The notes under the pieces: generated by a model
Seen by the model: only the letters and a program-made list of their open reading frames with translations
The model's database searches: none
What the model was told of the DNA's origin: nothing
Made by a program: the position numbers and the translations under genes
Source: CAYQNU01 sp964419055
GTDB lineage: Bacteria > Bacteroidota > Bacteroidia > Flavobacteriales_D > Parvicellaceae
Direction: 5' to 3'
NCBI GenBank assembly: GCA_964419055.1
Contig: CAYQNU010000010.1
Location: 62,001 to 126,000 of the forward strand
DNA length: 64,000 nt
Shown here: positions 36,701 through 45,192 of the stretch, in pieces
Layout of the letters: each line of letters opens with the position of its first letter
Position numbering within the stretch: position 1 is the first letter of the stretch

Positions 36701-38994
36701 TCTATAATTATATTGAACCTGTTCAACCGCCTGTGGTAAACATTACAAAGCCTGGAGCAAATCCATTCATAACATCAAATGAAACTGAAAACATTGTAGC
36801 CGATGTGTTCCATGTAAACAATTCCTCGGGTGTAACTGCCTCTTTCAACGGGAATCCAATTACCAATTTTGCTTTTGATCCAGCTACACACAAATTTTCC
36901 TACACAGCTACTTTAGTACCTGGAAGTAATTCACTTACCATAACCGGTACCAATAGTGCGGGAGTTGCTTCAAAAACGCAAACATTGGTTTATAACCCTG
37001 TTATTCCTTGTATTGAACCAACTATTACTTTAACGCAGCCTCAAGGTACTGCACAAAACGGTCAAGTAGGTTCAGTTTCGCTTTCAACAAATAACAACAA
37101 AGGCGCAATTATGGGAACCATAACAAATGCTAAAAGTTTAGTATTTAAAATAAATGGTCAACCTAGTAATGGATACAATTACAATCCTAAAACAGGTGCC
37201 TTTGAGAGCTTTTTAAATTTAATTTCGGGAGCTAATACTTATCAGATTATTGCTACAAATGAATGCGGATCAACAACGATTAATACAACTTTCATTTTTA
37301 CTCCAGTAGTGATTTGTAATGAACCCGTCATTACATTTATTACTCCTGGCACAACCCCGATAAGTTTGACTGGACCTGCTACTACAACATTTAGTGCAAA
37401 TGTGTTGAATCTACAAAATGCCGATCAAGTAAGTGTTCGATTAAACAACAATTATATCTCAGCTAATTTTGATGTAAATACGGGCATTGTTACCGGAAAT
37501 GTTACTTTAGTACCTGGTGCTAATACCATTAAAGTTACGGCAAAAAATGAATGTGGAACTATAGAAAAAGAGACGGTAATTAACTACACACAACCGGTAT
37601 CCTTGCCTGTTGTGACTATTACTAATCCGACTGCATTTCCTCATTCAACGACCAATAATGCGGTGCAAGTTACTGCCAAAATAACCAATGTAATACAAAC
37701 TGGAATTTCAGTTACTCTTGATGGACAAGTAATCAATACTTGGCAATTCAACCCAACAAATCAAGAAGTTAAAATTTCACTCAATTTAACTGTTGGAAGC
37801 CACAATTTAACCATTAAAGGTTCCAATGTAAGTGGGCAAGACACCAAAACTGCCGAAATTATTGTTACGGCATTGACTCCTACGGTAGAATTTTTAAATA
37901 TTTCTACTACTACAAGTAATACAAATCCTCACTTACCAAATGCTCCTCAATTTACAGTTTTGGGAAGAGTGTTAAATTATCAAGGTGCTGCAGTAACTTT
38001 TGAAAAAAATGGAACTGCTAGCAGTGATTTTGTGTATAATTCAACTACTGGTGAATTTTCAATTCCATTAAGCCAAGTAGTTCCAACTACAACAACTCCT
38101 GTTTCACAATTATTCTCAGTAAGAATAAAAGCAGCCAACGGAAGTGTTCAGGATGCAAAAATTGGATATGTTAAGTTTCCAGAGGTAACGCCTACTGAAC
38201 CTAATACCACTGGTACTGGAAACGTAAACAACACATTGTGTATGCCTACTTTATTAGTTACTTTTAATTATTTACACAGTTCTGTCCAAGTAAAAAGTAA
38301 TAAACCATTGATTAATGTGGTATTGAAGTTCTCAGATAATACTACTCAAAAGTTTGATAATCTAACCAGCCCATTAGGTAATTTCTCAGGTACTGGTGCT
38401 AATCTAAACAAATGTTTGATTGGTGTTTATGTAAAATCAGGATGTAATTCAAGTCCAGACGGACCAGATTATGGAGAATGGAAACCCAATACTGCTTATA
38501 ATGGAAGTTGTGAAATGCAAAACAGCGCTCCGGTCCCAACAAACCCAACTGAAAACAACGGGCAAAAAATTCAGGATGATGAATACAACCACAACATTCA
38601 AAAAGGTGATATGTATTTTGGAGCTAGAAACTACACAACTGCAAAAACATTTTATATAAAAGCTTCAGCGATAAAACCCAATGAAAATTATCCGAAAAAC
38701 AAAATTGCAGAATGTGATAAATTATTGGCTCCAGATCCAGTAAAACCAACTCCTACTAATCCGGTAGTAAAACCAAATCCTACTAAACCTACAACTCCTA
38801 CTAAACCTACAACTCCTACTAAACCTACAACTCCTGTAAAAACAAACCCTACAACACCAGTAAACAACACTGGCGGTGGTAAAACTACAGAAGAAAAGAA
38901 AACGGATACAACAACTCCCGTGAAAACAACTACTGTAACTCCTACCGTAACACCTACGGTAACGCCAACAGTAAAAACTAAAGGAGGTGGATAG
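33796..38994 (+). CDS. Predicted outer-membrane barrel with 12 Ig-like repeats, TPR and Pro/Thr tail
   Basis: A 1732-residue exported protein with a clear signal peptide (MKKNLLTLILIAFLYPLASSAQ). Residues about 25-275 look like an outer-membrane beta-barrel (GWKLGFNLGGTWQ, LAFDLRYRFLAG, GIGLGYQFTPSFAMGIEHKI). A Pro/Asn linker leads to 12 repeats of about 90 residues (about 300-1465), each opening PPVV.ITNP..NPF and containing V.N..S..NI.V..NG and GTNSAG. A Gly/Asn-rich region follows, then a TPR pair at about 1594-1640 (KGDMYFGARNYTTAKTFYIKA), then a Pro/Thr/Lys tail ending in GGG. There is no T9SS sorting domain. It could be a surface scaffold or a periplasm-spanning protein; topology is not settled by reading. 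A terminator follows at 39020. Confidence 0.78.
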   Translation: MKKNLLTLILIAFLYPLASSAQFIDYERDNGWKLGFNLGGTWQESEQFGSTNFKTKPYAGFSGGLTFGKSIFERPGSFLAFDLRYRFLAGKSYGWLGVPSFDSTITGVGLGSDSIPYGFQNYRFGYRENTLEGVLTLHSLRERTGILLYGFGGVGITRYKVNSDYKDAFGAYNNYSSIDTTQNHLAISTALRNQSDLDFETELTASKIKFMPSLGIGLGYQFTPSFAMGIEHKITYALNDNEIDGGILNGKNDKYHYTALIFRWGLLRSRPSYTVNNNNVDDYTTNPTPNPIDNTPPPTGNKPLVNIYNPSTNNSVVHNANFVIKAKVYYVANSSNIVFKHNGSQSFGFTYDPNTNEFSANVVLMPGSNNFEIIGSNNYGSDQDSKVIIFESMDFTPAGSPPVVKFTNPPYTPFNYSGTNPNFAATAQIFNVPNANNVIFKINGANFYGFTYNPSNNSFSSTVPLVQGTNKLEIIASNNFGQATDVAVLNYTQQTTIAPPVVTILTPSISPYNTANPVEVINGTVMNVASANNINVNINGSSISNFNYDFNTKKISFSANLIVGANVVTITGSNAAGVDSKTTTLIFKPSEVVTLPIVDFTFPLTSPFSSPNMNITIKGTVLNVNSKNDITVTGNGLLINNFSYNNVTKEVVFNVNLIAGSNIFKIKGTNSAGSDEDETVIVHKGTVMLPPVVTVTNPLLNPFPTNSPVHTIVAKIVNIDGQNNVGFIFNGVNSTAFTYNSSTKEFTATVNLIEGNNTFQISGTNTIGTDSKTGIIKYTKTTEIQPPVVIITNPSTNPFETFNAAENINATVHNVASSANIAVQVNGVGVTNFIFDNTTKKLSFSSNLNLGANVIQISGTNSAGVDTKMTTIIRKPILETPLPIVQFTVPNANPHTVTTNTLTLKGTVLNVASQSNITVNGNGVGINNFTYNPSTKEVVFTANLINGSNLFTIIGTNTSGSAQAQTVVIYNYIEPVQPPVVNITKPGANPFITSNETENIVADVFHVNNSSGVTASFNGNPITNFAFDPATHKFSYTATLVPGSNSLTITGTNSAGVASKTQTLVYNPVIPCIEPTITLTQPQGTAQNGQVGSVSLSTNNNKGAIMGTITNAKSLVFKINGQPSNGYNYNPKTGAFESFLNLISGANTYQIIATNECGSTTINTTFIFTPVVICNEPVITFITPGTTPISLTGPATTTFSANVLNLQNADQVSVRLNNNYISANFDVNTGIVTGNVTLVPGANTIKVTAKNECGTIEKETVINYTQPVSLPVVTITNPTAFPHSTTNNAVQVTAKITNVIQTGISVTLDGQVINTWQFNPTNQEVKISLNLTVGSHNLTIKGSNVSGQDTKTAEIIVTALTPTVEFLNISTTTSNTNPHLPNAPQFTVLGRVLNYQGAAVTFEKNGTASSDFVYNSTTGEFSIPLSQVVPTTTTPVSQLFSVRIKAANGSVQDAKIGYVKFPEVTPTEPNTTGTGNVNNTLCMPTLLVTFNYLHSSVQVKSNKPLINVVLKFSDNTTQKFDNLTSPLGNFSGTGANLNKCLIGVYVKSGCNSSPDGPDYGEWKPNTAYNGSCEMQNSAPVPTNPTENNGQKIQDDEYNHNIQKGDMYFGARNYTTAKTFYIKASAIKPNENYPKNKIAECDKLLAPDPVKPTPTNPVVKPNPTKPTTPTKPTTPTKPTTPVKTNPTTPVNNTGGGKTTEEKKTDTTTPVKTTTVTPTVTPTVTPTVKTKGGG
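34695..38190 (+). repeat. Twelve Ig-like protein repeats of about 90 residues
   Basis: Units begin at phrases such as PPVVKFTNP, PPVVTILTP, PIVDFTFP, PPVVTVTNP, PPVVIITNP, PIVQFTVP, PPVVNITKP, EPTITLTQP, EPVITFITP and PVVTITNP. They are diverged in DNA, so the array is older or less active in recombination than the SprB array next door. Confidence 0.75.
38782..38835 (+). repeat. 18-base perfect tandem repeat, three copies
   Basis: ACTAAACCTACAACTCCT is repeated exactly three times, encoding TKPTTP units in the Pro/Thr tail of the barrel-repeat protein. A shorter degenerate VTPT run follows at about 38940-38970. In-frame copy-number change by slippage is possible. Confidence 0.85.
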
Positions 38995-39019
38995 TTTTGA
39001 TTGTCAATAAATACATACA

Positions 39020-39057
39020 AAATCCCAACTTTGAATCTTTAAAGTTGGGATTTTTTT
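39020..39057 (+). terminator. Rho-independent terminator after the barrel-repeat gene
   Basis: A 13-base stem (39020-39032 with 39041-39053), an eight-base loop, and a T-run continuing to 39057 form a standard intrinsic terminator 25 bases after the stop at 38994. Confidence 0.88.
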
Positions 39058-39215
39058 ATATACTAAATTCCTTTAATTAAAATTATAAAATTGATTTTCA
39101 TAATTCATAGCACGTCTACAAAATCAAAAAATGATAGGCAATTCTAATTTCTAATCGACAAATTCAACTGCTTCAAATTATTTAGCTATAATTGCATTCT
39201 AAATTAAACACCGTT

Positions 39216-39686
39216 ATGCAATCCACCATTGAATTATTAAGAGCTACTCGAAAAAATGTTTTAAATTCCTTAGAAGGTTTAACTCTGGAACAAATCAATA
39301 CAGTACCTAAAGGATTCAACAATTCTATTGGTTGGAATTTTGTTCACAGTTTAGTTACACAACAAATCTTGTGTTACAAGTTATCCAATCTTCCCGTTTT
39401 GTTTGGTGATGAGTTAGTTGAACATTTCAAAAAAGGAAGTAAAGGGAACGCGCCTTTGACTGAGGATGCATTAAGTCACTTTAAAGCAATTTCACTTCCC
39501 TTAGTTGATCAATTAGAAATGGATTTTCATGGTGGTCAATTCAAAGAATTTACAGAATACACAACCAGTTATAACTTCACCCTTAGAAATGTTTCAGATG
39601 CCATTACTATGAACAATGCCCACGAAGGTCTACATTTAGGGTATATAATGGCTTTGAAAAAAGTTGTTTTAGCTCAAAACGCCTAA
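39216..39686 (+). CDS. DinB family protein
   Basis: A 156-residue four-helix-bundle protein of the DinB/YfiT superfamily, probably a metal-dependent enzyme of unknown substrate. The sequence shows IGWNFVHSLVTQQILCYK with the first conserved His (WNFVH), and the C-terminal pair in NNAHEGLHLGYIMALKK, giving the usual three-His metal site. The ATG at 39216 is chosen; an upstream TTG at 39192 would add eight residues outside the fold. The 3' end overlaps the convergent aroA gene by 18 bases. TATAATTG at about 39187 is a one-mismatch -7 box. Confidence 0.8.
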   Translation: MQSTIELLRATRKNVLNSLEGLTLEQINTVPKGFNNSIGWNFVHSLVTQQILCYKLSNLPVLFGDELVEHFKKGSKGNAPLTEDALSHFKAISLPLVDQLEMDFHGGQFKEFTEYTTSYNFTLRNVSDAITMNNAHEGLHLGYIMALKKVVLAQNA

Positions 39687-40922
39687 ATCTTCATAAAACT
39701 TGGGGTAACTTTTATTGATTGCTTCGGCATCTTCAATAGTTATTGATGAAGAAGCCACTAAACCCATTACACTGGCCATCATTGCTATGCGGTGATCATT
39801 GTGAGAACTAACGGTAGCCCCATTAATTTTTCCACCGAAAATGTGCATTTCATTATTTTCAAGAATCACCTCTATTCCCAATTGATTCAAAACTGTTTTT
39901 ATGGTATTCGCTCTGTCACTTTCTTTGTGTTTGAGACGATTGACACCTACAATAATGGATTTGCCTCGACATTGAGCGGCTAAAGCAGCCAATGGAGGAA
40001 ATAAATCTGGACAATCGGAAGCATCAAAATGAAAAGCTTGCAAATTCCCTTTGGCACATGTTATTAATTGGTCATTTTTGGAAAGCTGTGCGCCACATTG
40101 TTCTAACACCGATAAAATAGCACAATCTGATTGTGAAGAACGAACATTCAAACCTAATACATCAACTTTTCCGGCTATAGCTCCGGCCACTAATAAAAAA
40201 GCAGCACCACTCCAATCACCCTCTGACATAATTGTTGAACTATTGGATACCCTATTCTTTTGAAAAGTAAACTGTCTATACGCTTCATTATGAATCACTA
40301 CCCCAAATTGTTCCACAACTTCAATCGTGATATCAATGTAGGGTTTACTAACTAAATTGGTTACATTTACTGTTGGATAGTTTTTTTCTTTACTAACTGA
40401 AATGGCCATCAAAAGTCCCGTTAATAATTGAGATGAATCGCTGGCATCCAGTTCAATTAGTTGTTTATTGATGGTAGCTTTGGAGTGAATCGTTATAGGT
40501 AAAAAACCATTGGAAGAGGTGACATCACAACCTATTTGAGTCAATAACTCTACTACTCTACTCATTGGTCTTTTGAGCAAAGAACCTTCTCCCATTATGG
40601 TGATAGGTTGGTCAGCAATAAGCGCTAGTAAAGGTGAAAACATTCGGGTGCACAAACCCGATTCTCCCATATTTACGGTCAAATTTTTTGTAACCTTTAT
40701 CTTTCCACTTATTATCAAATGATTGCCGTTAATGACCACTTGTTTTCCTAAATTTCGAGCCACTCCAATTGCCGCATCCACATCATTACTGGATTCATAT
40801 CCAAGAATTTTAACAGTTTCATCAGAAAAACTTGCCATAGCAATTGCCCGTTGCAAATAACTTTTGCTCGGAGGAGCTAGGATGTTTTTGGATAATTGGT
40901 GCGGAGTAACTTTAATTTTCAT
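39669..40922 (-). CDS. aroA: 3-phosphoshikimate 1-carboxyvinyltransferase (EPSP synthase)
   Basis: A 417-residue enzyme of the shikimate pathway joining phosphoenolpyruvate to shikimate 3-phosphate. The PEP/S3P-binding Lys-Ser pair is at K20-S21 (APPSKSYLQRA) with Arg25. Other signatures are GESGLCTRMFSPLLAL, DCPDLFPPLAALAA with the conserved Asp, NRLKHKESDRA and the C-terminal NDHRIAMM. The N-terminal APPSKSYLQR is closer to the class found in Bacteroidota than to the enterobacterial GSKS form. Cytoplasmic. It is alone on its strand; the 3' end overlaps dinB. Confidence 0.95.
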   Translation of the reverse strand: MKIKVTPHQLSKNILAPPSKSYLQRAIAMASFSDETVKILGYESSNDVDAAIGVARNLGKQVVINGNHLIISGKIKVTKNLTVNMGESGLCTRMFSPLLALIADQPITIMGEGSLLKRPMSRVVELLTQIGCDVTSSNGFLPITIHSKATINKQLIELDASDSSQLLTGLLMAISVSKEKNYPTVNVTNLVSKPYIDITIEVVEQFGVVIHNEAYRQFTFQKNRVSNSSTIMSEGDWSGAAFLLVAGAIAGKVDVLGLNVRSSQSDCAILSVLEQCGAQLSKNDQLITCAKGNLQAFHFDASDCPDLFPPLAALAAQCRGKSIIVGVNRLKHKESDRANTIKTVLNQLGIEVILENNEMHIFGGKINGATVSSHNDHRIAMMASVMGLVASSSITIEDAEAINKSYPKFYEDLGVLS

Positions 40923-41018
40923 TTGGCAATTTGAAGCTTTACAAAAGTAATATATAAAGATTAATTGCAGACATTCAATTTTTTTATAATTTAGCCAAAC
41001 ATTTTTAAATCAATAAGT

Positions 41019-41579
41019 ATGTTATACGTTGCCATTGGAGTTCCCGTTTTTCTAATTCTTTTATACATCATCCTATATAATGGATTGGTGAGCAAAAAAA
41101 ATCAAGTAGAAAATGCATTTGCATCGATTGATGTTTACTTAAAAAAGAGAGGAGATTTGATACCTCAACTAGTTGAAACTGTGAAAGGATATATGCAGCA
41201 CGAAAAAAGCATTTTAGAAAATATTGCTGCGTTGCGTTCTCAAGCTCAATCTTCTGCATTAGGTTCGGATGAAAAAGTAAATTTGGAAAATCAAATTACG
41301 GATAATATGGGCAAAATTATGCTTTCCGTTGAAAGTTATCCCGATTTAAAAGCTTCCAACAACTTTAATATGTTGCAACGTTCCATCAACGAAATTGAAG
41401 CTCAATTAGCTGCTTCTCGTAGAGCATTTAATGCTTCAGTTAATGATTATAATAACGGTATTGAATCTTTCCCTGCTAACATTGTAGCAGGCATGATGAA
41501 ATATACTCGAAAAAATATGTTTTCAATACCAACTGAAAGCAGAGCTGCAATGGAGCAAGCACCAACAATTACTATTTAA
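41019..41579 (+). CDS. LemA family protein
   Basis: A 186-residue LemA protein: one N-terminal membrane segment (VAIGVPVFLILLYIILYNG) followed by the helical domain with the signatures NQVENAFASIDVYLKKRGDLIPQLVETVKGY and RRAFNASVNDYNNGIESFPANIVA. LemA proteins are membrane-anchored helical bundles of uncertain role. The gene is 21 bases before a DUF3137 gene, a pairing repeated in many bacteria, so they probably act together. The N-terminus is short outside the membrane. Confidence 0.92.
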   Translation: MLYVAIGVPVFLILLYIILYNGLVSKKNQVENAFASIDVYLKKRGDLIPQLVETVKGYMQHEKSILENIAALRSQAQSSALGSDEKVNLENQITDNMGKIMLSVESYPDLKASNNFNMLQRSINEIEAQLAASRRAFNASVNDYNNGIESFPANIVAGMMKYTRKNMFSIPTESRAAMEQAPTITI

Positions 41580-41600
41580 ACTATCGTAAATACCCCTTAA

Positions 41601-42557
41601 ATGAAAAGTGTTGAAGAATTTAAATCATTTTACGATTCTGTATTAACCGCTGAATTAGAACCTATTGAGGAGCAACGAAAGCTTTACGTTGCTAAAACTT
41701 GGCACATAACCTTTATTTGGATTGGTGGACTTATAGCTGCAGCAGGGTTAGGATTATTATTAATATATCTTTCAGCACTGCCAATTATCGGAATGATTGT
41801 AATGTTGGTTATTCACTACAAAAAAAGAAGTGTTATTGGCAAATTTATCCTTACCAACTTCAAAAAAAATGTAATTGAAAAAACCTTACACAACATTAAT
41901 GATTCTTTGAATTTTTATCCTGAAAAATATATGTCCCAAAGCACATTTGCTGAATCAAAAATCTTCACAAATTCAGGATCACGCTACAAGGGAGATGATT
42001 ATGTAACAGGAACAGTGGGGCAAACAGAAATCTCTTTTTCTGAAATTCATGCAGAGGATTACACCAAAGATAAAGATGGAAGAAAACAATATTACACGAT
42101 TTTTAAAGGGGTATTATTTGTGGCTGATTTTCACAAAAATTTTGTTGGCGAAACCTTTGTATTAACCGATACTGCTGAAAAAATGTTGGGTGGTTTGGGT
42201 AAAATGTTTCAAAAAATGAATATTTCTAGACCTGAATTAGTCAAACTAGAAAACGTAACTTTTGAGAAACAATTTGTAGTGTACGGAACTGACCAAGTAG
42301 AAGCTCGCTACATTATCACTCCTGTATTAATGGAAACGATGCTTCAACTAAATGAGCATTATAAAAACGTTCAATTCTCATTCATTAATTCTAAGATTTT
42401 CATTACCATTCCACAAAAGAAAAACATGTTTGAGCCCAATTATTATAGTACTTTGCTCAACTTTGATTATCTAAAAGAATATTACGAATTATTGTATTAC
42501 TGCATCAGTTTAGTAGAAATACTTGAGCTCAACAATAGAATTTGGACTAAGGAATAA
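41601..42557 (+). CDS. DUF3137 membrane protein
   Basis: A 318-residue protein paired with LemA. Two membrane segments at about 35-75 (ITFIWIGGLIAAAGLGLLLI and LSALPIIGMIVMLVIHY) follow a helical N-terminus, and the remaining cytoplasmic part carries the DUF3137 core (FKGVLFVADFHKNFVGETFVL, FEKQFVVYGTDQVEARYIITPVLMETML, FSFINSKIFITIPQKKNMFEP). The function of the family is not known. It is in an operon with lemA and ends nine bases from the convergent AlkD-like gene. Confidence 0.85.
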   Translation: MKSVEEFKSFYDSVLTAELEPIEEQRKLYVAKTWHITFIWIGGLIAAAGLGLLLIYLSALPIIGMIVMLVIHYKKRSVIGKFILTNFKKNVIEKTLHNINDSLNFYPEKYMSQSTFAESKIFTNSGSRYKGDDYVTGTVGQTEISFSEIHAEDYTKDKDGRKQYYTIFKGVLFVADFHKNFVGETFVLTDTAEKMLGGLGKMFQKMNISRPELVKLENVTFEKQFVVYGTDQVEARYIITPVLMETMLQLNEHYKNVQFSFINSKIFITIPQKKNMFEPNYYSTLLNFDYLKEYYELLYYCISLVEILELNNRIWTKE

Positions 42558-42566
42558 AAAAACGTT

Positions 42567-43238
42567 TTAGTTTATTAAACGAATTGCTTCCCGTTGACTT
42601 AATGGTTTTAAAGAGGTGGAATTTACAAAATTCAAAACTGCTTGTCCATCCACTTTTGAATACTCTCGCAATGCCCAGCCTATTGCTTTTTGAATAAAAA
42701 ATTCATTGGAATGTTTGTGTTGAATACACAATGCTCTGAGCAATTCAAAATTTGTTTTTTCTTTATATCCCAATTGGAACAAAATAGCACTTCTATTCAA
42801 CCACATATTTTCATCTGTGCTGTGCGCTTCTACCACTTCATTAATTTTGGTTGGAAATTGTGTTAAGTATGCACCTAATAACCATTTTGAAACGGTATCT
42901 ACACTATCCCACCACGAATGTGTGACCAATAAATGTCGAATTAATTCAATATCGTTTTCTACCATTTTACCTTTAGAGAACTTTATGAAAACATCAATTC
43001 CCGCTTGATGCAATTCTCGGTAATCTTGTTCGTAAAGCTCTTCAACAATCATTCGATAATTAGATGTTAATTCTGATGAATATTTTTTCATCCATTCATT
43101 TTGAGTAGCTCTTCTATCAGGAGCACTAACTCCCAAAAAAACAAATTTATTTTTCATATAAGCAGCCATTTCAAGAGCTCTTGAAGGATCTGCGTTTTTT
43201 GTTAACGAATCAATTAATTCTTGAACAATCCCAATCAT
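42567..43238 (-). CDS. AlkD-like DNA alkylation repair protein
   Basis: A 223-residue protein of the DNA alkylation repair (HEAT-like repeat) family, which excises alkylated purines by stacking of the backbone around the lesion. Signatures are MAAYMKNKFVFLGVSAPDRR, YEQDYRELHQAGIDVFIKF, LLVTHSWWDSVDTVSKWLLG with the conserved Trp/Asp, MWLNRSAILFQLGYKE and IGWALREYSKVDG. The length matches AlkD. It is monocistronic, with a 166-base divergent spacer shared with the suf operon. Confidence 0.88.
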   Translation of the reverse strand: MIGIVQELIDSLTKNADPSRALEMAAYMKNKFVFLGVSAPDRRATQNEWMKKYSSELTSNYRMIVEELYEQDYRELHQAGIDVFIKFSKGKMVENDIELIRHLLVTHSWWDSVDTVSKWLLGAYLTQFPTKINEVVEAHSTDENMWLNRSAILFQLGYKEKTNFELLRALCIQHKHSNEFFIQKAIGWALREYSKVDGQAVLNFVNSTSLKPLSQREAIRLIN

Positions 43239-43327
43239 TTTTTTGGTTTAGATACTTTCAAAGAAAACAATTTTTTATTAAACAAAAATCAATTTAAAAC
43301 GTTTTTTTCATATAATTAAAAAAAAAC

Positions 43328-43358
43328 TTGCAGCAATACCTTATTTGTGGTATTTTTG
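43328..43358 (+). promoter_or_regulatory. Promoter of the suf operon
   Basis: TTG at 43328-43330 and TATTTTTG at 43351-43358 are separated by 20 bases and match the Bacteroidota -33/-7 consensus exactly. The start would lie around 43364, about 40 bases before the ATG at 43405. No Fur- or IscR-type palindrome was recognised. Confidence 0.75.
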
Positions 43359-43404
43359 CAGCTATAAAACATTCTATTTAGAATCAGTTTAAATAAAAAT
43401 AGCG

Positions 43405-43728
43405 ATGATAGAAGTAACAGAAAACGCCAAAAATCAAGCCATTAGGTTGATGAGTGAAGACAACAAAGAAGGATATTTTATTCGAGTAGGAGTAAAAGGA
43501 GGTGGTTGTTCAGGATTGATGTATAACCTTGATTTTGACAACACCATTACTGAAGAAGACAAAGAATTAGAAAGCAACGGTATAAAAGTCGTGGTTGACA
43601 AAAAAAGTTTTTTATACTTAGTTGGAACCACTTTAGATTTCTCAGGAGGATTGAATGGAAAAGGATTCATTTTTGTCAATCCCAATGCTAACAGAACATG
43701 TGGCTGTGGTGAAAGTTTTTCATTATAA
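43405..43728 (+). CDS. sufA: A-type iron-sulfur carrier (IscA/SufA/ErpA family)
   Basis: A 107-residue HesB-fold carrier. The three conserved cysteines are C35 (KGGGCSGLMY) and C99/C101 (TCGCGESF). It receives clusters from the SufBCD scaffold and hands them to apoproteins. It is the first gene of the suf operon, 18 bases before sufB. Which of the A-type paralogues it equals is not certain, so the symbol rests on position in the operon. Confidence 0.93.
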   Translation: MIEVTENAKNQAIRLMSEDNKEGYFIRVGVKGGGCSGLMYNLDFDNTITEEDKELESNGIKVVVDKKSFLYLVGTTLDFSGGLNGKGFIFVNPNANRTCGCGESFSL

Positions 43729-43746
43729 CTAATTCCAAAAATTGAG

Positions 43747-45192
43747 ATGAAATATACAGAGGATGATTTAAAAGTTGAGTTGGAAAATAAGGAATATGAA
43801 TATGGTTTTACCATTGACATAGAATCTGATAAAGCTCCTAATGGAATTAATGAAGACATTATACGTTTTATATCTGCCAAAAAAAACGAACCGCAATGGT
43901 TGTTGGATTACCGATTAAATGCCCTCAAAGTTTGGCAAAGTATGGAAGAGCCTGAATGGGCACACGTAAACTATACTACCCCAAAATTTCAAGAAATATC
44001 GTATTATTCGGCACCGAAGAAAAAGACAGAATTAAAAAGTTTGGATGAAGTAGATCCTGAAATTAGAAAAACAATGGATCGCCTGGGCATCTCAATAGAT
44101 GAGCAGAAAAAACTGAATAATGTAGCTGTTGATTTTGTTATTGACTCTGTTTCAGTAGCTACATCATTTAAAGAAAAACTAGGTGAATTAGGTATTATAT
44201 TTTGTTCATTTAGTGATGCGGTGACAAACCATCCCGATTTAGTAAGAAAATATTTGGGAACAGTTGTTCCAACCACCGATAATTTTTATGCTGCATTGAA
44301 TTCTGCCGTTTTTACAGATGGTTCTTTTTGCTACATCCCTAAAGGGTCACGTTGCCCAATGGAATTATCAACTTACTTTAGAATCAATGAATCAGGAACG
44401 GGTCAATTTGAACGAACCTTAGTAATAGCCGATGAAGGCAGTTATGTAAGTTATTTAGAAGGTTGCACTGCTCCGCAACGAGATGAAAATCAATTGCATG
44501 CAGCTGTAGTGGAATTGATTGCGTTGGACAATGCCGAAATTAAATATTCAACCGTACAAAACTGGTATCCAGGCGATAAAGATGGTAAAGGTGGTGTTTT
44601 TAACTTTGTTACCAAAAGAGGTTTATGCGAAAAAAACGCTAAAATTTCTTGGACTCAAGTAGAAACAGGAAGCGCCATAACTTGGAAATATCCATCTTGT
44701 GTTCTGAAAGGAGATAATTCAATTGGTGAGTTTTATTCAGTAGCGGTAACGAATAATCATCAAATGGCTGACACAGGTACCAAGATGATTCATATTGGAA
44801 AAAACACCAAAAGTACGATAATATCTAAAGGAATATCTGCTGGTCAGAGTCATAATTCTTATAGAGGATTAGTGAAAATTGGAAAAGGGGCTGATAATGC
44901 ACGTAACTTTTCTCAATGTGATTCGCTTTTGATGAGCGATAGATGTGGAGCCCATACCTATCCTTACATTGAATGCGAAAACAATTCGGCACAATTGGAA
45001 CACGAAGCCACTACTAGTAAAATTGGAGAAGATCAATTGTTTTATTGTATGCAACGAGGCATTGGCCAAGAACGAGCAATAAGTCTAATTGTAAACGGCT
45101 ATGCAAAAGAAGTGTTGAATAAATTGCCTATGGAATTTGCCGTGGAAGCACAAAAGCTGTTGGAAATTAGTTTGGAAGGGAGCGTAGGATGA
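43747..45192 (+). CDS. sufB: Fe-S cluster assembly scaffold SufB
   Basis: A 481-residue SufB, the core scaffold of the SUF system with SufC and SufD. Recognised by EPQWLLDYRLNALKVWQ, GSRCPMELSTYFRINESGTG, YVSYLEGCTAPQRDENQLHAAVVELI, VQNWYPGDKDGKGGVFNFVTKRG and the C-terminal YIECENNSAQLEHEATTSKI with the RGI..E.A repeat. Cys at SYLEGCTAP and the C-terminal region are typical. Cytoplasmic. It is followed by a 153-base spacer carrying intergenic repeat copy B before sufC, which is unusual within a suf operon. Confidence 0.97.
   Translation: MKYTEDDLKVELENKEYEYGFTIDIESDKAPNGINEDIIRFISAKKNEPQWLLDYRLNALKVWQSMEEPEWAHVNYTTPKFQEISYYSAPKKKTELKSLDEVDPEIRKTMDRLGISIDEQKKLNNVAVDFVIDSVSVATSFKEKLGELGIIFCSFSDAVTNHPDLVRKYLGTVVPTTDNFYAALNSAVFTDGSFCYIPKGSRCPMELSTYFRINESGTGQFERTLVIADEGSYVSYLEGCTAPQRDENQLHAAVVELIALDNAEIKYSTVQNWYPGDKDGKGGVFNFVTKRGLCEKNAKISWTQVETGSAITWKYPSCVLKGDNSIGEFYSVAVTNNHQMADTGTKMIHIGKNTKSTIISKGISAGQSHNSYRGLVKIGKGADNARNFSQCDSLLMSDRCGAHTYPYIECENNSAQLEHEATTSKIGEDQLFYCMQRGIGQERAISLIVNGYAKEVLNKLPMEFAVEAQKLLEISLEGSVG

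Noticed and set aside
38782..38835. CRISPR-like direct repeats
   Set aside because: The 18-base units are contiguous, without spacers, and lie in a coding tail.
38688..39020. A Val/Gly-rich open frame antisense to the Pro/Thr tail
   Set aside because: It is the reverse reading of low-complexity TKPTTP codons and crosses the terminator; not a gene.
43434..43880. An open frame of about 148 codons on the minus strand over sufA and the start of sufB
   Set aside because: It is antisense to strongly supported suf genes and its sequence matches no family; it is a shadow.
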